DNA of 64,000 nucleotides from UBA7455 sp026713185 (GTDB lineage: Bacteria > Pseudomonadota > Gammaproteobacteria > Pseudomonadales > Azotimanducaceae). A program made the translations under genes and the position numbers. Positions 29,114 through 38,772 of this stretch are shown piece by piece. Each line of letters begins with the position of its first letter. The stretch's first letter is position 1. The stretch spans positions 3,162,001 to 3,226,000 of the forward strand of contig OY762456.1 of assembly GCA_963665785.1 (NCBI GenBank). The letters run 5' to 3'. The notes beneath the pieces were generated by a model that saw nothing but the letters and a program-made list of their open reading frames with translations, was not told the origin of the DNA and ran no database searches.

Positions 29114-29644
29114 ATGAAACTGATTTTCCCATTTCTGATCCTGGCCACTCTGACTGGCTGCTCCAACTATAAAGCGGACAAAGATTCCGAATATACACAG
29201 CGTGATGACAGTCGTAACGAGACACTGGCCGTAAAAAATATTCAGGCAAGCCACCCGGATCTTGCCGAAGCAAACATCAACGCAACCGGATTCCAGGGTA
29301 GCATTCTCATTACCGGTCAGGTTAATTCACAGGAGTTGGCAACTATTGCCGGGAAGACCGTTGAACGCATGCGGAACGTCCATCACGTTTACAACGAACT
29401 GACTGTTTCCGGGACTACCTCTATAATCTCGCGAACAAACGATGTGTGGCTCACTTCCAAAGTCAACGCCAGTCTTCAGAGTAACGAAGACCTGGATAGC
29501 AGCCGAATCAAGGTTACTACTGAAAATGGTGTAGTTTATCTTATGGGTGCGATTTCCCGCCAGGAAGCCGATATGGCCGTTAAATCCGTTCAGGAAGTGA
29601 CAGGAGTTCAAAAAATCGTAAAAGTATTCAATTATCTGAACTAG
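29114..29644 (+). CDS. yraP: YraP-like BON-domain outer-membrane lipoprotein
   Basis: Lipoprotein of 176 residues with two BON domains. The signal peptide ends in the lipobox LATLTGC (Cys ~14). BON 1 covers ~40-100 (GSILITGQVNSQELATIAGKT) and BON 2 ~110-172 (VWLTSKVNASL ... GVVYLMGAISRQEADMAV). The ATG at 29114 has a GAGAGG site; an upstream frame start at 28976 would hide the signal peptide. E. coli DolP/YraP maintains outer-membrane integrity. It sits downstream of yraN, but the diaA/gmhA-like gene usually found between them is absent. Convergent with sspA. Confidence 0.9.
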   Translation: MKLIFPFLILATLTGCSNYKADKDSEYTQRDDSRNETLAVKNIQASHPDLAEANINATGFQGSILITGQVNSQELATIAGKTVERMRNVHHVYNELTVSGTTSIISRTNDVWLTSKVNASLQSNEDLDSSRIKVTTENGVVYLMGAISRQEADMAVKSVQEVTGVQKIVKVFNYLN

Positions 29645-29733
29645 TTCCTGTTCGAAGGACAAGTACGATATCTGCAAACACTCCCGTTAATCAAACGAGC
29701 CACCAAATAAGTATGGCATCCGACAAACAGCAA

Positions 29734-30366
29734 CTAATCCCGCATGTCCTGTTCATCTTCGGACAGACTTAATTTGAATGATTCACGGGCAAACAGATTA
29801 TCCATGTAGTTGAGAATGGGCTTGCCATGTTTTGGTGGCAACTCAATTCCCAGCACAGGCAAACGCCAGAGTATCGGACCAACACAGCAGTCCACCAGAG
29901 TAAACGTATCGTTCATAAAGAATGCTTTTTCCGCAAAGATTGGAGCAACCGCAATAAGAGACTCCCGCAACTCATTACGGGCACGGTTAATGACCGTTTC
30001 CCGGGAACGGCCTGCAATAATAGTGTCCACGTAATCACACCAGTCCTTTTGTATGCGGTACATGTAAAGGCGGCTTTGTGCTCTTGCGACAGGATATACG
30101 GGGAGTAGCGGAGGATGTGGGAATCGCTCATCCAGATACTCCATAATGACCCTTGATTCATAGAGGACGAGTTCGCGGTCTACCAGCGTGGGTAAACTGT
30201 TGTATGGATTCAAGTCGATCAGGTCTTCCGGTATTTCGTCTGACTCAACATTCACGATGTCGACGGCAACCCCTTTTTCGGCAAGAACCAGACGGACTCG
30301 CTGGCTGTAATGATCATAGCCATCAGAATAAAACGTCATTGTCGAATGTTTAGCTATCACCCCCAT
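29734..30366 (-). CDS. sspA: Stringent starvation protein A (SspA)
   Basis: Glutathione-S-transferase-fold RNA polymerase-associated regulator (210 residues). N-terminal thioredoxin-like domain (MTFYSDGYDHYSQRVRLVLAEKGV ... NPYNSLPTLVDREL) and a helical C-terminal domain (DCCVGPILWRLPVLGIELP). A GAGGTG site precedes the ATG. The petABC-sspA order is conserved in gammaproteobacteria. sspB, which often follows sspA, is not present here. Confidence 0.96.
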   Translation of the reverse strand: MGVIAKHSTMTFYSDGYDHYSQRVRLVLAEKGVAVDIVNVESDEIPEDLIDLNPYNSLPTLVDRELVLYESRVIMEYLDERFPHPPLLPVYPVARAQSRLYMYRIQKDWCDYVDTIIAGRSRETVINRARNELRESLIAVAPIFAEKAFFMNDTFTLVDCCVGPILWRLPVLGIELPPKHGKPILNYMDNLFARESFKLSLSEDEQDMRD

Positions 30367-30410
30367 TTTTCACCTCTTTTCAAATCAAACTTAATTAACG
30401 ACGGTTGGCC

Positions 30411-30468
30411 AACCCTTAGTTGGAAAACCCTTAGTTGGAAAACCCTTAGTGGAAAACCCTTAGTGGAA
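30411..30468. repeat. Four tandem 14-15-bp repeats over the petC stop codon
   Basis: Units AACCCTTAGTTGGAA (30411-30425 and 30426-30440) then AACCCTTAGTGGAA (30441-30454 and 30455-30468). The last unit contains the petC stop codon (30460-30462), so the array lies at and just beyond the 3' end of the cytochrome c1 gene. No hairpin with a T run is visible. It looks like slipped-strand amplification of the gene's own end. Confidence 0.9.
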
Positions 30469-31323
30469 TTCCCTGGTGTACTCACGCCCAAGTAAATATG
30501 CAAAGACGAAGAAAAATGCCAGAAAGATCAGCACGTATACACCGAGTCTCTCACGTTCAAGTCGAGTAGGTTCCGCAACGTAGTAGAGGAAGTTTGTCAG
30601 GTCATAGCTGACCTGGTCATATTCTTCCGGAGTCAGGGAACCCGACCCTGCAACAAGTTCCAAAGGACTGTAACCCCTTGCCACGAGATCGCCCCCACAA
30701 ATTTCTTCCAATACGGGTTCCCCGGTGAGTGGATCCTGTATTTCAGAGCCGTCTTCAGTCAGTCGGGGTAGCTGTCTACATGCCTCTTGTTGCAGCCCCT
30801 GAAGTTCCAGCAGCACATGAGGCATTGCCACATTTTCAAAAACCAGGTTGTTTACACCTAATGGTCGATCATCATCCCTATAAAAACTCTTTAAATAGGT
30901 ATAAAGGTAGTCAGGACCACCCTTTAATGATACATAGAGCGTCAAATCCGGTGGAGCTGCACCAAACCAGATTTTAGTACTGTCCTCGGAAGCTGAATTT
31001 TCTATCAGGTCTCCGATTCTGGTTTCCGGATCAAAGATCATGTGTTCAAGCATCAATTCGTGAGGGATACCCAAATCATCGGCGGTTCGCTGGTAGCGCT
31101 GATATTGCAAAGAATGGCAACTCAGGCAGTAATTCATATAAATTTTGGCGCCGCGCTGCAATGATGCCTTGTCGTGCAGGTCAGGAGTCATTTGTTCCAG
31201 GGGAAATGTCGATTCTGCCGAAAAGCCTGCTACCGGTATCAGAAACAGGGACATAATCAGGGCTCTATTGCACAGCCTGGAACCAAACCACTGGATGCCT
31301 GGGGATGTACCAAAGACTCTCAT
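30460..31323 (-). CDS. petC: Cytochrome c1 of the bc1 complex
   Basis: Membrane-anchored c-type cytochrome of complex III (287 residues), which takes electrons from the Rieske protein and passes them to soluble cytochrome c. An N-terminal signal region (~15-37) is followed by the heme motif CLSCH (residues ~69-73). A methionine ligand candidate lies in NVAMPHVLLELQG. A C-terminal membrane helix (VYVLIFLAFFFVFAYLLG) is present. Overlaps petB by 4 bases. The last codons lie within a tandem repeat. Confidence 0.96.
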   Translation of the reverse strand: MRVFGTSPGIQWFGSRLCNRALIMSLFLIPVAGFSAESTFPLEQMTPDLHDKASLQRGAKIYMNYCLSCHSLQYQRYQRTADDLGIPHELMLEHMIFDPETRIGDLIENSASEDSTKIWFGAAPPDLTLYVSLKGGPDYLYTYLKSFYRDDDRPLGVNNLVFENVAMPHVLLELQGLQQEACRQLPRLTEDGSEIQDPLTGEPVLEEICGGDLVARGYSPLELVAGSGSLTPEEYDQVSYDLTNFLYYVAEPTRLERERLGVYVLIFLAFFFVFAYLLGREYTREFH

Positions 31324-32567
31324 CTCATGGTCACCCTGTCAGGCGCCGGCTTTGTTTTTTCTATTCGGGTATACCATGGCATCAGCAGAAAATAACTGAA
31401 ATAGAGAACGGTACACACCTGCGCAACCATGGTCCTGCCCGGTGTTGTATGCACCGTTCCGAGATATCCCAGAATAAAGAAAGAAAGTACAAACAATGAC
31501 AGAAATATTTTGCTGTACAGACCTTTGTACCGGAAGGATCGAACCGGTGATTTATCCAGCCAGGGAACGACAAACAGAATCGCAATGGCCCCCGCCATCA
31601 CAACCAGACCCCAGAATTTGGCATCCATTCCAAACAGTGGGAAAGTGACTGCCCGCAGCATCGAATAAAACGGTGTGTAGTACCACACAGGTGCAATCAG
31701 GTCCGGAGTCTTTAACGGGTCCGCCGGTTCATAATTGGGATGTTCAATCAGATAACCCCCGCCATCCGGGAAGAAGAACATCACGGCAGAGAAGATAAAC
31801 AGGAATACGACAACGGCGGGGAAATCATGACCGATCGTGTAATAGGGATGAAACGGTACACCATCCAGCGGATTACCGTTTTCATCCTTGTATTTCTTGA
31901 TATCAACACCGTCCGGGTTGTTTGACCCGACCTCATGCAGTGCAAGTATGTGAAGTACCACCAATACCAGCAGTATCAATGGCACCAGCACGACATGCAG
32001 GGCAAAGAATCGATTCAGAGTAACCCCTGACATGTTGAAATCGCCTCTCACCCAGATCGCCAGATTTTCGCCAACGAAGGGTATTGCCTCTGCCAGGGAA
32101 ACGATGACTTGCGCCCCCCAGAACGACATATTGCCCCAGGGCAACAGATACCCAAAGAAACCTTCCACCATGAGGCAAAGATAAATCAACATTCCGAAAA
32201 TCCATATCAGTTCCCTGGGTTTACGGTAAGACCCGTATAGCAGGCCACGGAACATGTGCAGGTAGACAACGACGAAGAATGCAGATGCACCTGTTGAATG
32301 CATGTATCTGAGCAACCAGCCGTAATTTACATCCCGCATGATATATTCAATTGATGCGAATGCGCCTTCACCCGTCGGGTTGTAGCTCATGGTCAACCAG
32401 ATTCCTGTCACCAACTGATTGACGAGCACAACAAGCGACAGAACACCAAAGAAATACCAGAAATTGAAATTCTTCGGGGCATAGTACTTTGACATATGCT
32501 TCTCGAAGGTTTTGGTAACCGGGAGTCTGGCGTCTATCCATTCCATGAAATTTTTAAATCCCGCCAT
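31320..32567 (-). CDS. petB: Cytochrome b of the bc1 complex
   Basis: Core membrane subunit (415 residues) of ubiquinol-cytochrome c reductase carrying hemes bL and bH. Heme ligand histidines are in LRYMHSTGASAFF (with the paired HMFRG) and in RFFALHVVLVPLILLVLVVLHILALHEVG. The Qo-site motif is PVWYYTPFY (PEWY in many mitochondrial forms). Full length, nine or so membrane helices. Start overlaps the petA stop by one base. Confidence 0.97.
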   Translation of the reverse strand: MAGFKNFMEWIDARLPVTKTFEKHMSKYYAPKNFNFWYFFGVLSLVVLVNQLVTGIWLTMSYNPTGEGAFASIEYIMRDVNYGWLLRYMHSTGASAFFVVVYLHMFRGLLYGSYRKPRELIWIFGMLIYLCLMVEGFFGYLLPWGNMSFWGAQVIVSLAEAIPFVGENLAIWVRGDFNMSGVTLNRFFALHVVLVPLILLVLVVLHILALHEVGSNNPDGVDIKKYKDENGNPLDGVPFHPYYTIGHDFPAVVVFLFIFSAVMFFFPDGGGYLIEHPNYEPADPLKTPDLIAPVWYYTPFYSMLRAVTFPLFGMDAKFWGLVVMAGAIAILFVVPWLDKSPVRSFRYKGLYSKIFLSLFVLSFFILGYLGTVHTTPGRTMVAQVCTVLYFSYFLLMPWYTRIEKTKPAPDRVTMR

Positions 32568-33166
32568 CAGACAGTACTCCCGTCTTCACCAATCACAATG
32601 ACTGACTCGGACTCATAATAATGCGGTGGTACTTCCAGATTTGAGGGTGCCGGCACACCGGCATAGACCCTTCCGGCAAGGTCGAACATGGACCCGTGGC
32701 AGGGGCAATAAAACCCGCCCAGCCAGTTCGGATCAAAAGTCTGTGGTTCCAGGGCAGGTCGGAATTTGGGAGAACAATTCAGATGTGTACAGATACCAAT
32801 CAGTACCAGGATGTCCGGCCGGATAGACCGGGTATCGTTTCTGGCATACTCCGGTTGCTGCTGGCGATGTGAATCCGGGTCAGCCAGTCGAATATTCTGG
32901 GAATTCAACTGTTGCAGCATTTCCCCGGATCTTTTCACTACGAATATCGGCTTGTCTCGCCATGCGGGGAAGGGACCAAGAATATCACCAGGCGCCAGTT
33001 TACCGACATCGATCTTTACCGGTGCTCCAGCTGCGAGAGCCTTTGCACTTGGATTAAAAGAACTGACAAAAGGAACAGCGGCGCCTATTGCGCCAACCGA
33101 CCCAACAACAAGGTTGGCGCCAATCAGAAATTTACGTCGTCCTTTATTGACGCCGTTATCACTCAC
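32567..33166 (-). CDS. petA: Rieske iron-sulfur protein of the bc1 complex
   Basis: Subunit (199 residues) carrying the 2Fe-2S cluster that moves between cytochromes b and c1. Twin-arginine-like N-terminus (GRRKFLIGANL) with the membrane anchor at ~12-35. Cluster ligands are in CTHLNC (residues ~126-131) and CPCHGS (~155-160). First gene of petABC; 239 bases separate it from rpsI, enough for a promoter. Confidence 0.97.
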   Translation of the reverse strand: MSDNGVNKGRRKFLIGANLVVGSVGAIGAAVPFVSSFNPSAKALAAGAPVKIDVGKLAPGDILGPFPAWRDKPIFVVKRSGEMLQQLNSQNIRLADPDSHRQQQPEYARNDTRSIRPDILVLIGICTHLNCSPKFRPALEPQTFDPNWLGGFYCPCHGSMFDLAGRVYAGVPAPSNLEVPPHYYESESVIVIGEDGSTV

Positions 33167-33405
33167 GGTTGTACTCCCTGGTACAGAAAAACCGAATGAC
33201 TGGTAAGAGATTCATATTGCAGCCATATTGGAAATGGCCACTATCGGGGCCTCGCGGATTTTAACACAGTCCATTTGTAAATTGTTGCTGTAAAGCACCT
33301 CTCTTTAGACTCATTTAAGTATTGGAAAATACTGCTGTAAGGTGAAATGAAATACCTTTTTCTGGAAGCACACCAGGATTGGAAAATACGGGGTGTCCAG
33401 GCTGA

Positions 33406-33792
33406 TTAACGCTTTGAATATTGCGGACGTTTACGGGCTTTTCGCAATCCAACTTTTTTACGTTCCACCATACGGGCATCGCGACTGACCAATCCAGCCT
33501 GCCTGAGTGGTGGACGCAGAGTTTCATCATACTCCATAAGAGCTCTGGTGATCCCGTGTCTGATTGCGCCGGCCTGACCAAAACTACCACCACCACGGAC
33601 ACTGACCTTAAGGTCGAACCTGTTGCCCAGTCCTACCAGTTCAAGTGGCTGACGAACAATCATCCGGGCAGTCTCCCTGCCAAAATACTCATCAAGTGGA
33701 CGTTTGTTGACGATGATGTTACCGCCGCCCGATTCCAGAAAAACCCGTGCCTTGGCGGATTTTCTACGTCCAGTTCCATAGTATTGCACCAT
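33406..33792 (-). CDS. rpsI: 30S ribosomal protein S9
   Basis: Small ribosomal subunit protein of 128 residues. Starts MVQYYGTGRRKSAKARVFL and ends in the conserved basic tail RKARKRPQYSKR that reaches the P-site tRNA. It follows rplM by 24 bases, the universal rplM-rpsI pair. Confidence 0.99.
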   Translation of the reverse strand: MVQYYGTGRRKSAKARVFLESGGGNIIVNKRPLDEYFGRETARMIVRQPLELVGLGNRFDLKVSVRGGGSFGQAGAIRHGITRALMEYDETLRPPLRQAGLVSRDARMVERKKVGLRKARKRPQYSKR

Positions 33793-33816
33793 ATCAAGTC
33801 TTCCCGTCCTGCCTGG

Positions 33817-34245
33817 TCATAGTTCAAGTGGTTGTGGTTGCTGAGCCGTGTGCGGGTGTTCATTTCCGGCATAGACTTTGAGCTTGCCCAGCATTGCCCT
33901 GCTCAGCCTGTTCTTTGGCATCATACCCCTGACTGCCATTTCAATGACTTTCTCAGGTGATTCCTGCATCAGTTTATCGAAAGTAATCGTCTTCAGGCCG
34001 CCTGGATATCCCGTATAATGCTGGTATACCTTGTCTGTTTTTTTATTACCCGTGACCTTTACTTTGTCAGCATTGACAACGACGACATAATCACCGTTAT
34101 CCACGTTTGGCGTGTATTCCGGCTTATGCTTTCCGCGTAATCGGTTCGCAATCTGTGAACTGAGACGTCCCAGCGTCTTGTCTGTAGCGTCAACCACAAA
34201 CCAACTGTGTCTGACCATGTCCTTATTTATACTGATTGTCTTCAT
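33817..34245 (-). CDS. rplM: 50S ribosomal protein L13
   Basis: Large subunit protein of 142 residues, with the family blocks RHSWFVVDATDKTLGRLSSQIA, HYTGYPGGLK and GMMPKNRLSRAMLGKLKVY. First gene of the rplM-rpsI pair. Its promoter should be just upstream of 34245. Confidence 0.99.
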   Translation of the reverse strand: MKTISINKDMVRHSWFVVDATDKTLGRLSSQIANRLRGKHKPEYTPNVDNGDYVVVVNADKVKVTGNKKTDKVYQHYTGYPGGLKTITFDKLMQESPEKVIEMAVRGMMPKNRLSRAMLGKLKVYAGNEHPHTAQQPQPLEL

Positions 34246-34709
34246 ATACCTGTCTTGCGGTCAGCTATTCACCCAATTTGAGTACTTCGAACCCCAACGG
34301 TGTAGCTGGAATCTGGAAGTCGCGGATATTACATCAGACAACCAGTATGTTGCAAGCATTGATGTTGACCTCCGAACCTGATTTTATTGAATTCCGGGGG
34401 ATTACCAACCTGCCACTCCGAAGCGAAGCTACGCTGGCTTTTATCTATCTGTAAAGTCCTCATTTTAGTTCAGGAAATTCAGATTCGCTTCTTAAGAATT
34501 ACACATAATGCAGCAGGCAGGCTATGTGCAGAAATCCATATTCAGTCTCCAAAGCTCATCACTTTGCTGTTAAGTAATCTGTTCCCCGAAAGGTAAACTA
34601 TCCCCCGTTGTGGTTAAATACCGGCTTTTTGCGACAAGCAGTGTTTTCAATTCAGAATCTTACTGCGGAATCGCAGACATCACCCTAAAGGAATCAGGAG
34701 AATTTCAAA
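34246..34709. other. Intergenic region between rplM and the hydroxyacid dehydrogenase gene
   Basis: Divergent promoter region of 464 bases. I see no RNA gene or recognisable protein. The sequence just before 34710 contains an AGGAATCAGGAG ribosome site for the dehydrogenase gene. Confidence 0.6.
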
Positions 34710-35759
34710 ATGAAGAAGAAAGTCGTCGTTCAGTTACCGGGGCATGCCAGACTCGATAAGTTACGCAAACGATACGCATATGAGCTTGAAGCACTGGACC
34801 CGGTAGCCGAAATCGTCGAAGTGGATGCCAGCACCGAGGATTTATTTATAGAAGGCGCTCGGGACGCAGACGCATTGCTTACCTCCTGGGGAATCAATAT
34901 CTCTCGCAGGATCATCGAATCACTGGAAAATTGCGTCGTCATCGGCGTTGGCAGCGTCGGTGTTGACATGGTCGATGTGGATGCAGCTACTGAACACGGC
35001 ATAGTGGTCACCAATACACCGGACATCTTCATAGAAGAAGTCGCTGATCACGCTCTGGCGCTCCTGATGTCCTGCTACCGGCAACTCAATATTCAATCAA
35101 ACCTGGTTCGCAATGGACGCTGGTATGAAGGTCGACCGCGGCTGAATAATACTCCCCGATTAATTGGCCAGACTCTTGGTGTACTTGCCTACGGCAACGT
35201 TGCCCAGGCGACAGTCCGGCGGGCAAAGGCTTTCGGTATGGAGATAATCGCCTGTGACCCTTATGTGTCCGAAATCAAAATGACCAAAGAGGGTGTGCAA
35301 CCAGTGTCCTTCAACGAATTGCTGGAAAGATCAGACTACGTCTCGTTACACTGCCTGCTGAACGAAGAAACCCGCCACATCATGAATGCTGATGCTTTCA
35401 GGAAAATGAAATCCACGGCATATCTGATCAACACCTGCCGGGGTGGAGTCGTTAATGAAAAAGACCTGATTGAAGCGTTGCAGAACAGAGAAATTGCCGG
35501 TGCCGGTCTGGATGTACTGGAGCAGGAGCCACCCGCGGCAGATAATCCCCTGCTGTCCATGGAAAACGTTATCATCACGGCACATGTGGCCTCTGCCACC
35601 ACTCGCATGCGACCGGAAACACGCCGCCGGGCAGCCCGGGAAATTGCTCTTGCACTGCGGGGAAAATGGCCGATGAGCCCTGTAAATCCAACGGTCATGC
35701 CCAGAGTAGACCTGGAACGCTGGCAACCCTATCCAATGGACAGAGGGCCTAATCGTTGA
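34710..35759 (+). CDS. D-isomer-specific 2-hydroxyacid dehydrogenase (CtBP-like)
   Basis: NAD(P)-dependent dehydrogenase of 349 residues. Substrate domain residues ~1-100; the nucleotide-binding part begins near residue 150 (LIGQTLGVLAYGNVAQATV), where the usual GxGxxG glycine pattern is altered to AYGNVAQ. Catalytic residues: Arg in INTCRGGVVNE, Glu in LDVLEQEPPA and His in ITAHVASAT. Resembles C-terminal-binding-protein type dehydrogenases more than phosphoglycerate dehydrogenase. Substrate unknown. It stands alone on the plus strand, convergent with the carboxyltransferase gene. Confidence 0.88.
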   Translation: MKKKVVVQLPGHARLDKLRKRYAYELEALDPVAEIVEVDASTEDLFIEGARDADALLTSWGINISRRIIESLENCVVIGVGSVGVDMVDVDAATEHGIVVTNTPDIFIEEVADHALALLMSCYRQLNIQSNLVRNGRWYEGRPRLNNTPRLIGQTLGVLAYGNVAQATVRRAKAFGMEIIACDPYVSEIKMTKEGVQPVSFNELLERSDYVSLHCLLNEETRHIMNADAFRKMKSTAYLINTCRGGVVNEKDLIEALQNREIAGAGLDVLEQEPPAADNPLLSMENVIITAHVASATTRMRPETRRRAAREIALALRGKWPMSPVNPTVMPRVDLERWQPYPMDRGPNR

Positions 35760-35782
35760 CCGTAAATTCGGCAGCAGTCTCC

Positions 35783-37333
35783 TCAAGGCATATAAGGAAC
35801 TGCTGTCGGCCCTAGTTGTGACGTCAGAATCGGCTGTGCCAATTCCATGAATTCGCACAACATCGGCCGCGTATCCCTTGGGTCCATGATGTCTTCAATA
35901 TTAAATGCTTCCGCTGTTCGAAACGGCGATGCCAGTGCATCGAGCTGTTGCTCTAGTTCCTTCCGCTTGGCCTCCGGATCATCCGATTCATCAATGATGC
36001 GTCTGTATGCGGCTGATACACCTCCGGAGATATGCATTGACCCCCAGTGGGCGGAAGGCCAGGCGACTCGTTTGAACATGCCGCCTGGTCGATCATGACA
36101 CTGGCCGGCAACACCGTATAACTGCCGGATAATAATCGAAATCCAGGGCATCTGTGTGCGCAGGGTGGTGCAGAGAATTTTAGCGCCCGCCCGGACAATC
36201 CCCTGTCTTTGCTGATCCGGTCCCGACATGAAACCAGGTTCGTCGGCAAAATAAACCATGGGTAGATGAAAAGTGTCGCAGAGTTGCAGAAAGCGGATTA
36301 CCTTGGCGCCCGCGGCCACATCCATGGATCCTCCCAGACGTTTGGGGTTGTTAATCATGACACCTGTTGGGTATCCATTAACCCGGGCCAGACCAACGAT
36401 CCGGGATCGACCGTAGTGTGGCGTGATCTCAAAGAAGGAATCCTTATCCAGCACAGCATCCAGTATTTTTCGGGGATCGTATAACTGGCGTTTGTTGCGG
36501 GGAATTACGGACAGCAACGACTCTTCACGTCGCTCAGGATCGTCACTGGTATCCGTCCTGGGCGCCATCTGCCATACATTGGGCGGCAGGTAGGAGAGAA
36601 AGCGTTTGATCATGTCAAAGGCTTCCTCCTCACTGTTGGCCAGATTGTCGATAACACCGCTTTCAAAGACCTGGGAACGTTCATCACCCAGATCCTCCTT
36701 GGAGATATCAATGCCCAGCGATGCCTTGACTACAGGGGGTCCGCCGGGGAATACCTGGCTGATCCCCTTTACCATCAGATTGAAGTGGGCAAGACAGGCA
36801 TCAACAGCCGGAAGTCCCGCCACAGAACCCAGAGCCGCGGACACCACGGGTACTTCACACAGCAGATCCTCGATACCGGGGGTCACTGGATTGGTGGGTA
36901 TATAAGTACGACCTATCTTCTCAAATGTTTTAACACTGCCACCCGTGGCATCCAGCAGTCTGATAAAGGGAAGACGCCAGTCCCGGGCAAGATTCTGTGC
37001 ATGTCCCCCTTTGTTACCAATCGAGGCGTCAGCGGCGCCGCCCCGTACAGTAAAGTCGCCACCACTGACGACCACCTTGCGCCCGTTAACCCGACAGGTA
37101 CCGATGATGGAATTGGACGGTCTGACATTAATCAGTTCGTCTCCATCATAAGTCGCCGCTCCTGCCAACTGACCGATTTCCTGGAAAGAACTCTTGTCGG
37201 CAATGAGGTCCAACCGTTCCCGAATGGTAAGTTTACCCCGCCCATGCTGGACGGCTATGCCTTCCTCTCCCCCCATTTTTTTCGCCATTGCAACGCGGCG
37301 TTTTATTTCATCTATCTCCGGCTGCCAGACCAT
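35783..37333 (-). CDS. Acyl-CoA carboxylase carboxyltransferase (beta) subunit
   Basis: Biotin-dependent carboxyltransferase subunit (516 residues) of the propionyl/methylcrotonyl/acetyl-CoA carboxylase type. N-terminal crotonase-like half (GKLTIRERLDLI, VSGGDFTVRGGAADASIGNKGGHAQ) and C-terminal half (LPMVYFADEPGFMSGPDQQRQGI). It needs a biotin carboxylase/BCCP partner, which is not present next to it. The neighbouring upstream gene on the same strand is a CoA-transferase, so a shared role in acyl-CoA metabolism is plausible. The exact acyl-CoA cannot be read from the sequence. Confidence 0.88.
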   Translation of the reverse strand: MVWQPEIDEIKRRVAMAKKMGGEEGIAVQHGRGKLTIRERLDLIADKSSFQEIGQLAGAATYDGDELINVRPSNSIIGTCRVNGRKVVVSGGDFTVRGGAADASIGNKGGHAQNLARDWRLPFIRLLDATGGSVKTFEKIGRTYIPTNPVTPGIEDLLCEVPVVSAALGSVAGLPAVDACLAHFNLMVKGISQVFPGGPPVVKASLGIDISKEDLGDERSQVFESGVIDNLANSEEEAFDMIKRFLSYLPPNVWQMAPRTDTSDDPERREESLLSVIPRNKRQLYDPRKILDAVLDKDSFFEITPHYGRSRIVGLARVNGYPTGVMINNPKRLGGSMDVAAGAKVIRFLQLCDTFHLPMVYFADEPGFMSGPDQQRQGIVRAGAKILCTTLRTQMPWISIIIRQLYGVAGQCHDRPGGMFKRVAWPSAHWGSMHISGGVSAAYRRIIDESDDPEAKRKELEQQLDALASPFRTAEAFNIEDIMDPRDTRPMLCEFMELAQPILTSQLGPTAVPYMP

Positions 37334-37444
37334 GCTTTATTCCTTAATCAAATGAATAATTCAAAATACGTAATATTCCCCAATCAAACAAGTTCCGGGG
37401 ACACAATCTGCCCGGATCATCCTGAGGTGAAAACTGTGGTCTGT

Positions 37445-38617
37445 TCAGGACTTCGTCAACGCAGACCTGGCCAGCCACTTTGCGTTATCGGCGCCCAGAA
37501 CTCTTGGCGGCCGCTTTGGAACTAGGCTATCCCGGTTCAACTTGAACCCGATGCCCGGCAGTTGTACCGGGGTGTTATCTTCTCCAACAGGCACCTCTTT
37601 CAACAGTCCCCTGGCCGCAGGCTGACCTTCCTGCAATACTTCTCCTATGGTCCGCACCCGGCTTGCCGGCACACCGAATCTGTCCAATTTCTGTTCCCAA
37701 TTGGCTGCCGTGTCGGTTCTGAATACTGATTCGAACCGCTGGCGCAATTCATGCTGATGTTTACGCCGGACAACAGGATTCTGCCAGCGGTGATCCTCTG
37801 ACCATTCCGGATGCCCCAGAGCCCGACACAGGTCGACGAACTGCCGTTCGTTATTCGCAGCTACCATAATGACTTCATCGCATGTTTCAAAACTACCTGA
37901 CGAAGGGGCGCGGCTCGCAGCCTCATTACCCAGCTTTGGCAAATCCTGACCTGTTGTAGCCGTGCTGACCACATTGTTCAACATCAGGTTCATGGCGGTA
38001 TCAAGCATCGCAACATCCACGCGCTGCCCTTCTCCTGTCCGGTCGCGTTCTCTTAACGCCGCCATCACGGCGAATGCCGCATTAAGACCGGTTGCAAAAT
38101 CCACATAGGGAGCACCCACTTTGACGGGACCGGAACCGACTGGCCCTGTAGTAGACATTATACCGGACATGGCCTGGACAACATGATCATACGCCGGTCT
38201 GTGTCCAATAGGACCATCACTGCCATAGGCGGAAATAGAACAATAAACGATCTTTGGATTGCGTTCCCGGACAGCATCATCACCCACCCCTAACCGATCT
38301 GCCACACCGGGCCTGAAGTTCTGTACCAGAATGTCGGCATGATCCACCAACTCAAGCACTGCCTGCACCCCTGCCGGGGTTTTAAGATCGACTTCTATAC
38401 AGTCCTTGTCCGCATTCTGACCACAAAAGGAAAGACCAAGTCCCTGTGCCCCAAGCTTTTCAAAGCCGCCACCCCAGCGCGTATTTTCACCACCGGGTTT
38501 TTCCACTTTAATCACTTCTGCACCAAGCAGCGCCAACTGGTAGGTGCAGTAAGGTCCTGCAAGAACCTGGGTGAGATCTATGACGCGTATACCGTCAAGG
38601 GGAACAGGTCGGGACAT
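37445..38617 (-). CDS. CaiB/BaiF family III CoA-transferase
   Basis: Class III CoA-transferase (390 residues from the ATG at 38617, which has GTGGAG upstream; a frame start at 38644 is also possible). Motifs: IRVIDLTQVLAGPYCTYQLALLGAEVIKVE at the start, the catalytic Asp near DCIEVDLKTPAG/RPAYDHVVQAMSG, and GQRVDVAMLDTAMNLM. Moves CoA between carboxylic acids; substrate unknown. It lies 111 bases upstream of the carboxyltransferase gene. Confidence 0.92.
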   Translation of the reverse strand: MSRPVPLDGIRVIDLTQVLAGPYCTYQLALLGAEVIKVEKPGGENTRWGGGFEKLGAQGLGLSFCGQNADKDCIEVDLKTPAGVQAVLELVDHADILVQNFRPGVADRLGVGDDAVRERNPKIVYCSISAYGSDGPIGHRPAYDHVVQAMSGIMSTTGPVGSGPVKVGAPYVDFATGLNAAFAVMAALRERDRTGEGQRVDVAMLDTAMNLMLNNVVSTATTGQDLPKLGNEAASRAPSSGSFETCDEVIMVAANNERQFVDLCRALGHPEWSEDHRWQNPVVRRKHQHELRQRFESVFRTDTAANWEQKLDRFGVPASRVRTIGEVLQEGQPAARGLLKEVPVGEDNTPVQLPGIGFKLNRDSLVPKRPPRVLGADNAKWLARSALTKS

Positions 38618-38772
38618 ATTTACTCCACAAAGTGAATCAGGCATGTATCAATACGTCAGTATAGGCATTGTTGGCCATGAGCGCACGCTGGAACCATACT
38701 GTCGCTGGCGCCATCAGTTTTGGCCGTGCATGCCGTCTTGCCATTCGCCAGTGGTAGTAGTATCGTCAGTAC

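Noticed and set aside
33406..33792. Broken rpsI or rplM as a further sign of decay
   Set aside because: Both ribosomal proteins are full length with normal termini.
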